From positions 1 through 9,052 of the forward strand of contig CAMLSH010000124.1 of the NCBI GenBank assembly GCA_946482625.1: DNA of 9,052 nt. The letters are read 5' to 3'. The stretch comes from an uncultured Opitutaceae bacterium. Its GTDB lineage: Bacteria; Verrucomicrobiota; Verrucomicrobiae; Opitutales; Opitutaceae. The translations under genes and the position numbers were made by a program. Positions 7,068 through 9,052 of the stretch are shown here, one piece after another (position 1 is the stretch's first letter; the number at the start of each line of letters is the position of its first letter). The notes under the pieces are model-generated. The model had not been told where the DNA came from, ran no database searches, and worked only from the letters and a program-made list of their open reading frames with translations.

Positions 7068-7093
7068 TGCGCCTTCTGCGCCTTTTGTGGCCA
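7068..7093. repeat. Short tandem 9-base repeat, TGCGCCTTY
   Basis: TGCGCCTTC at 7068-7076 is followed directly by TGCGCCTTT at 7077-7085 and a degenerate third copy TGTGGCCA. It lies between genes. Such patches may be local slippage or part of a dispersed intergenic repeat; one window cannot tell. Confidence 0.5.
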
Positions 7094-7236
7094 AGCCGCC
7101 TGATGACTCCATCGAAAGCAAAACCGGTCACACCTCAGTTTTAACCGCTCTCGCTCCGTCGCACACATGATCGTGGCATCTTCGCTCCTCCGTCGTCCCG
7201 CCCCCCTCCCCGGAAAAACCTCCGTGCAGAATCTCC

Positions 7237-7258
7237 TTCATAATTCCGCGTTCATAAT
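7237..7258. repeat. Direct repeat of TTCATAAT, 14 bases apart
   Basis: TTCATAAT occurs at 7237-7244 and again at 7251-7258, in an AT-rich island just before ruvC. CATAAT resembles a -10 box, but no matching -35 is seen at the right distance for either copy. Confidence 0.4.
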
Positions 7259-7274
7259 CCTTCCTTCGTTCTCC

Positions 7275-7871
7275 ATGGCACGCCTCACCGTCCGGCAAAT
7301 GTGGGCCGCAAAACTCTCCGGCAAACCCACGTCTCCCTCTGCGTCCTCCGTCGCGCAGGCCACGCCTGGCTTCACCTTGAGCCGCCCCGCCTTCTCCGGC
7401 CGCGTCCTCGGCATCGATCCCAGCCTGCGCGGCACCGGCCTCGCCCTCATCGAGTTCACCCCCGGCCGCCAACCGGTTCTCCTCCGCTGCCTTACCGTCA
7501 AAGTTCACGCCCGCGAACCCATGCCCGTCGCGCTCGCCGAGATCCACCGCGCCGTCACCACCTTCGTCGTCGATCAAGACATCCGCCACGTCGCCCTCGA
7601 GCAGACGATTTTCGTTCAAAATTTCCAGACCGCCCAGATCCTCGGTGCCGCCCGCGGAGCCGCCATCGCCGCCGCCGCCCTGCATGCGAAACCGATTTTC
7701 GAATACCCGCCGCTCCGCGTGAAACAGGCCGTCGTCGGCGCCGGCCGCGCCAGCAAAGAACAGATGGCCCGCACTGTCATGGGCCTCCTTGGTCACGGCC
7801 GCACGCTTGCCTTCGACGAAGCCGATGCCGCCGGCGTCGCCCTCTGCCACGCCTTCACCTGGCGCGAATAA
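7275..7871 (+). CDS. ruvC: Crossover junction endodeoxyribonuclease RuvC
   Basis: RuvC cuts Holliday junctions made during recombinational repair, as a dimer working with RuvAB. The 198-residue protein has an RNase H-like core starting [18 protein letters not shown], with the first catalytic acid Asp48. Glu109 follows in [15 protein letters not shown]. The segment [22 protein letters not shown] (143-164) is the conserved RuvC DNA-contact region. Asp181 and Asp184 in [14 protein letters not shown] complete the four-acid metal site. The family is usually near 170 residues with the first Asp about residue 7, so this protein has an N-terminal extension of about 40 residues, rich in Ser, Ala and Pro. 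The ATG at 7275 was chosen because [10 protein letters not shown] looks like coding sequence; ATG at 7299 is an alternative and the frame stays open back to 7167. No ruvA or ruvB is adjacent. It stands alone on the plus strand. Confidence 0.93.
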   Translation: MARLTVRQMWAAKLSGKPTSPSASSVAQATPGFTLSRPAFSGRVLGIDPSLRGTGLALIEFTPGRQPVLLRCLTVKVHAREPMPVALAEIHRAVTTFVVDQDIRHVALEQTIFVQNFQTAQILGAARGAAIAAAALHAKPIFEYPPLRVKQAVVGAGRASKEQMARTVMGLLGHGRTLAFDEADAAGVALCHAFTWRE

Positions 7872-7976
7872 CTCCCGTTCTTTTTCGTTCTCTTACGCAT
7901 TCCCTCTAGCCCATCGCTCCCGCCCCGCCCTCCTAGAATAGCGCTTCACCGCTCAACTCCGACCACCGGCCATTGG

Positions 7977-8669
7977 TCACTGCGCGGCGCCGTGCGCGCC
8001 GCGCTTCATCCGCTGCCAGTGTTTGTAGATGGCATAGCTCATCCCGCTCACACCGCTGAGCACCGCCGGAAAAACCAGCGTCCTGTAGCCGATTCTCGCA
8101 TACCCCGCCGCGCCTGCCACCCCACCCAACGCAAAGCCCGACAGCAACACCCCGTAAAGCCGCATCCGGATCCAATCCACCGGTTGCCCTCGCAGCAGAT
8201 GCCCGCACGCGATGCCCATGTCCGTCACGATCCCCGTCATGTGCGTGCTGCGGATCACCGCCCCGCTGTAGCTCGTCGCCATCGCATTCTGCAAACCACA
8301 CGCCATCGACGCCAGATACGCCCCCGCCACCGTTCCGTTTTCAAACAGATACACCGCGCCAAACAACAGCGCCGACTCGATCGTCAACACCACGCCATAC
8401 CGCCGCCCCATGTGCAGCGTGTTCTGACGGATGATCACCGCGCTCAAAAACGCGCCAAAGAAAAAACTCCCCACGATCATCCCCGCCGCCATCGCATCGT
8501 GAAAGTTCGCCGCCGCTAGCCGCGTGCCCACCAGCGAAATCGTTCCCGTGAGATGCGAGATGCCTTGGTGATGCACCCCCAAGAAACCCACCGAATTCAC
8601 CGCCCCTGCTCCCAGCGTGAGCATAAAGGCGCCCATCATGATCCATCGCGGCGTGCGTTCTTTAAACAT
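7977..8669 (-). CDS. YoaK/DUF1275 family membrane protein
   Basis: This 230-residue integral membrane protein has about six to seven hydrophobic helices: roughly 11-30, 36-50, 60-80, 91-110, 113-130, 170-190 and 196-213. Family landmarks are the early HLTGTISLVG (39-48) and the central GLQNAMATSYSGAV followed by RSTHMTGIVTD, matching the QN...T..MTG core of DUF1275. The function of the family is not established; a transport role is often assumed from its topology. The start at 8669 is supported by GGAGG three bases upstream (8673-8677) and by the conserved hydrophobic start soon after MFKERTPRW. The charged ends (KHWQRMKRGAHG at the C-terminus) fit cytoplasmic tails. It is convergent with ruvC, 105 bases away, and is a single-gene unit. 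Confidence 0.92.
   Translation of the reverse strand: MFKERTPRWIMMGAFMLTLGAGAVNSVGFLGVHHQGISHLTGTISLVGTRLAAANFHDAMAAGMIVGSFFFGAFLSAVIIRQNTLHMGRRYGVVLTIESALLFGAVYLFENGTVAGAYLASMACGLQNAMATSYSGAVIRSTHMTGIVTDMGIACGHLLRGQPVDWIRMRLYGVLLSGFALGGVAGAAGYARIGYRTLVFPAVLSGVSGMSYAIYKHWQRMKRGAHGAAQ
7982..8004. terminator. Strong GC hairpin at the YoaK 3' end, possible terminator without T-tract
   Basis: GCGCGGCGC and GCGCCGCGC form a perfect nine-base stem with the loop CGTGC. It sits in the last codons of the YoaK gene, two bases before its stop codon. It is also 110 bases past the ruvC stop on the other strand, so it could stop either transcript. No run of T follows on either strand, so intrinsic termination is not certain and coding constraint could explain it. 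Confidence 0.3.
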
Positions 8670-8672
8670 ACG

Positions 8673-8677
8673 CCTCC
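8673..8677 (-). promoter_or_regulatory. Ribosome binding site of the YoaK gene
   Basis: GGAGG lies three bases before the ATG at 8669 on the minus strand. The spacing is short but the match is exact, and it supports that start. Confidence 0.55.
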
Positions 8678-8842
8678 GCTAATAAGGCTCCGTCAAAACC
8701 GCGCGAGCCGTTTAGCGATCAACCCCGTTCATACCCGCGATCAGTCGCACCGCTGCACTCCCGCGAAGCCCCACTAATTCTTCTGGAGTAGCGTCTCTTT
8801 CGCGCTCGCGCCCGAGCGAGGGACCAACCCACACCACCGCGG

Positions 8843-9052
8843 CTAATTTCGCGCTGGCGCACCCGCCCGCCGCTCCGCCGAAGCCTTGATCGCCCGCGCC
8901 TCTTCACGCGCATCCTTTTCACTTGGCGCTCCGCCAAACGACGATCCGCGCAGCTGCCGCTCCGCCTCCAGCCAATGCCGTTCGCTGCACCCTCCCGGGC
9001 AGCCGTCTTGCTCCCACAACTCATACGCCCGTCGCGCGATTTCCTCGTGCGC
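8843..9052 (-). CDS. DUF2934 domain protein, C-terminal 69 residues, truncated by window edge
   Basis: Reading the minus strand in frame from the last base gives 69 codons and a TAG at 8843-8845, with no start inside the window. The translation begins AHEEIARRAYELWEQDGC and continues SERHWLEAERQLRG, which matches the DUF2934 pattern (I-x-x-RAYELWE-x-x-G ... HWL-x-AE-x-x-L). The rest (EKDAREEARAIKASAERR) is a charged, probably helical tail. The family consists of small bacterial proteins of unknown function, often with this domain at one end. Two cysteines in GCPGGCSERH replace positions that I recall as variable in the family. The ORF on the same strand but in another frame (8719-9024) is Arg/Gly-rich and is a shadow. 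Confidence 0.82.
   Translation of the reverse strand, partial: AHEEIARRAYELWEQDGCPGGCSERHWLEAERQLRGSSFGGAPSEKDAREEARAIKASAERRAGAPARN

Larger units (their letters stand above)
6911..7274. other. Divergent intergenic region between the MarR operon and ruvC
   Basis: These 364 bases hold no gene I can support. Reading frames here are low-complexity extensions of neighbours. The region must contain the promoters of the leftward operon and of ruvC, but I cannot pick a convincing -35/-10 pair. It contains two short direct-repeat patches (see the repeat entries) and a weak five-base CGGGC/GCCCG stem near 7034-7049. The 20 bases before the ruvC ATG are pyrimidine-rich with no Shine-Dalgarno sequence. 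Confidence 0.6.

Noticed and set aside
7237..7258. CATAAT boxes as ruvC promoters
   Set aside because: No -35-like hexamer at 16-18 bases upstream of either copy.
7128..7850. 240-codon minus-strand frame opposite ruvC
   Set aside because: Gly/Glu/Asp-rich antisense shadow of a clear ruvC gene.
8803..8818. CGCTCG-CGCC-CGAGCG hairpin after the DUF2934 stop
   Set aside because: Only six base pairs and no T-tract; common by chance at this GC content.
8670..8842. Possible small RNA or tRNA between YoaK and DUF2934
   Set aside because: No cloverleaf or strong structure seen; only a short GCGATCA direct repeat.
8719..9024. 101-codon minus-strand frame at the right edge
   Set aside because: Arg/Gly-rich and out of frame with the recognisable DUF2934 reading.
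1..9052. CRISPR array, insertion sequence or integrase
   Set aside because: No regularly spaced repeats, transposase motifs or terminal inverted repeats found.

Overview
The window reads as a GC-rich bacterial chromosome segment. I infer a verrucomicrobial, Opitutaceae-like host. This rests on the strong C/G-ending codon bias, the gene families present (a DUF2934 protein and a RuvC with an N-terminal extension) and the weak use of Shine-Dalgarno sites. No rRNA or marker gene is present to prove it.

Layout. (1) 1-654, plus strand: the 3' part of a TauE/SafE (TSUP) membrane permease, cut by the window edge. (2) 666-6910, minus strand: a seven-gene operon in which every gene overlaps the next. 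In transcription order it encodes a MarR-type regulator, an extended SDR oxidoreductase/epimerase, a membrane-bound GT2/GT21-like glycosyltransferase, a small alpha/beta-hydrolase-like protein, a FabH-like ketoacyl synthase III, a metallo-beta-lactamase-fold hydrolase and a UGT-like (GT1) glycosyltransferase. Four of the six junctions are 4-base ATGA stop/start overlaps and the other two overlap by 22 and 14 bases. (3) 6911-7274: a gene-poor divergent region with short repeats. (4) 7275-7871, plus strand: ruvC, the Holliday junction endonuclease. (5) 7977-8669, minus strand: a YoaK/DUF1275 membrane protein. (6) 8843-9052, minus strand: the C-terminal end of a DUF2934 protein, running off the right edge.

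The notable element is the operon. The gene set suggests that a KSIII condenses or transfers an acyl group and an SDR reduces or epimerises an intermediate. Two hydrolases (one serine-type, one metal-dependent) would trim or open an ester, thioester or lactone. Two glycosyltransferases of different fold would add sugars, one at the membrane and one in the cytosol. The parsimonious reading is a small MarR-controlled pathway for a glycosylated lipid or acyl-derived metabolite. I do not recognise it as a named pathway. It has no carrier protein, ligase or exporter of its own here, so it would borrow housekeeping acyl-ACP or acyl-CoA. A 12-base perfect palindrome at the 5' end of the MarR gene is a candidate operator.

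The flanking genes (permease, ruvC, YoaK, DUF2934) look like ordinary unrelated chromosomal genes.
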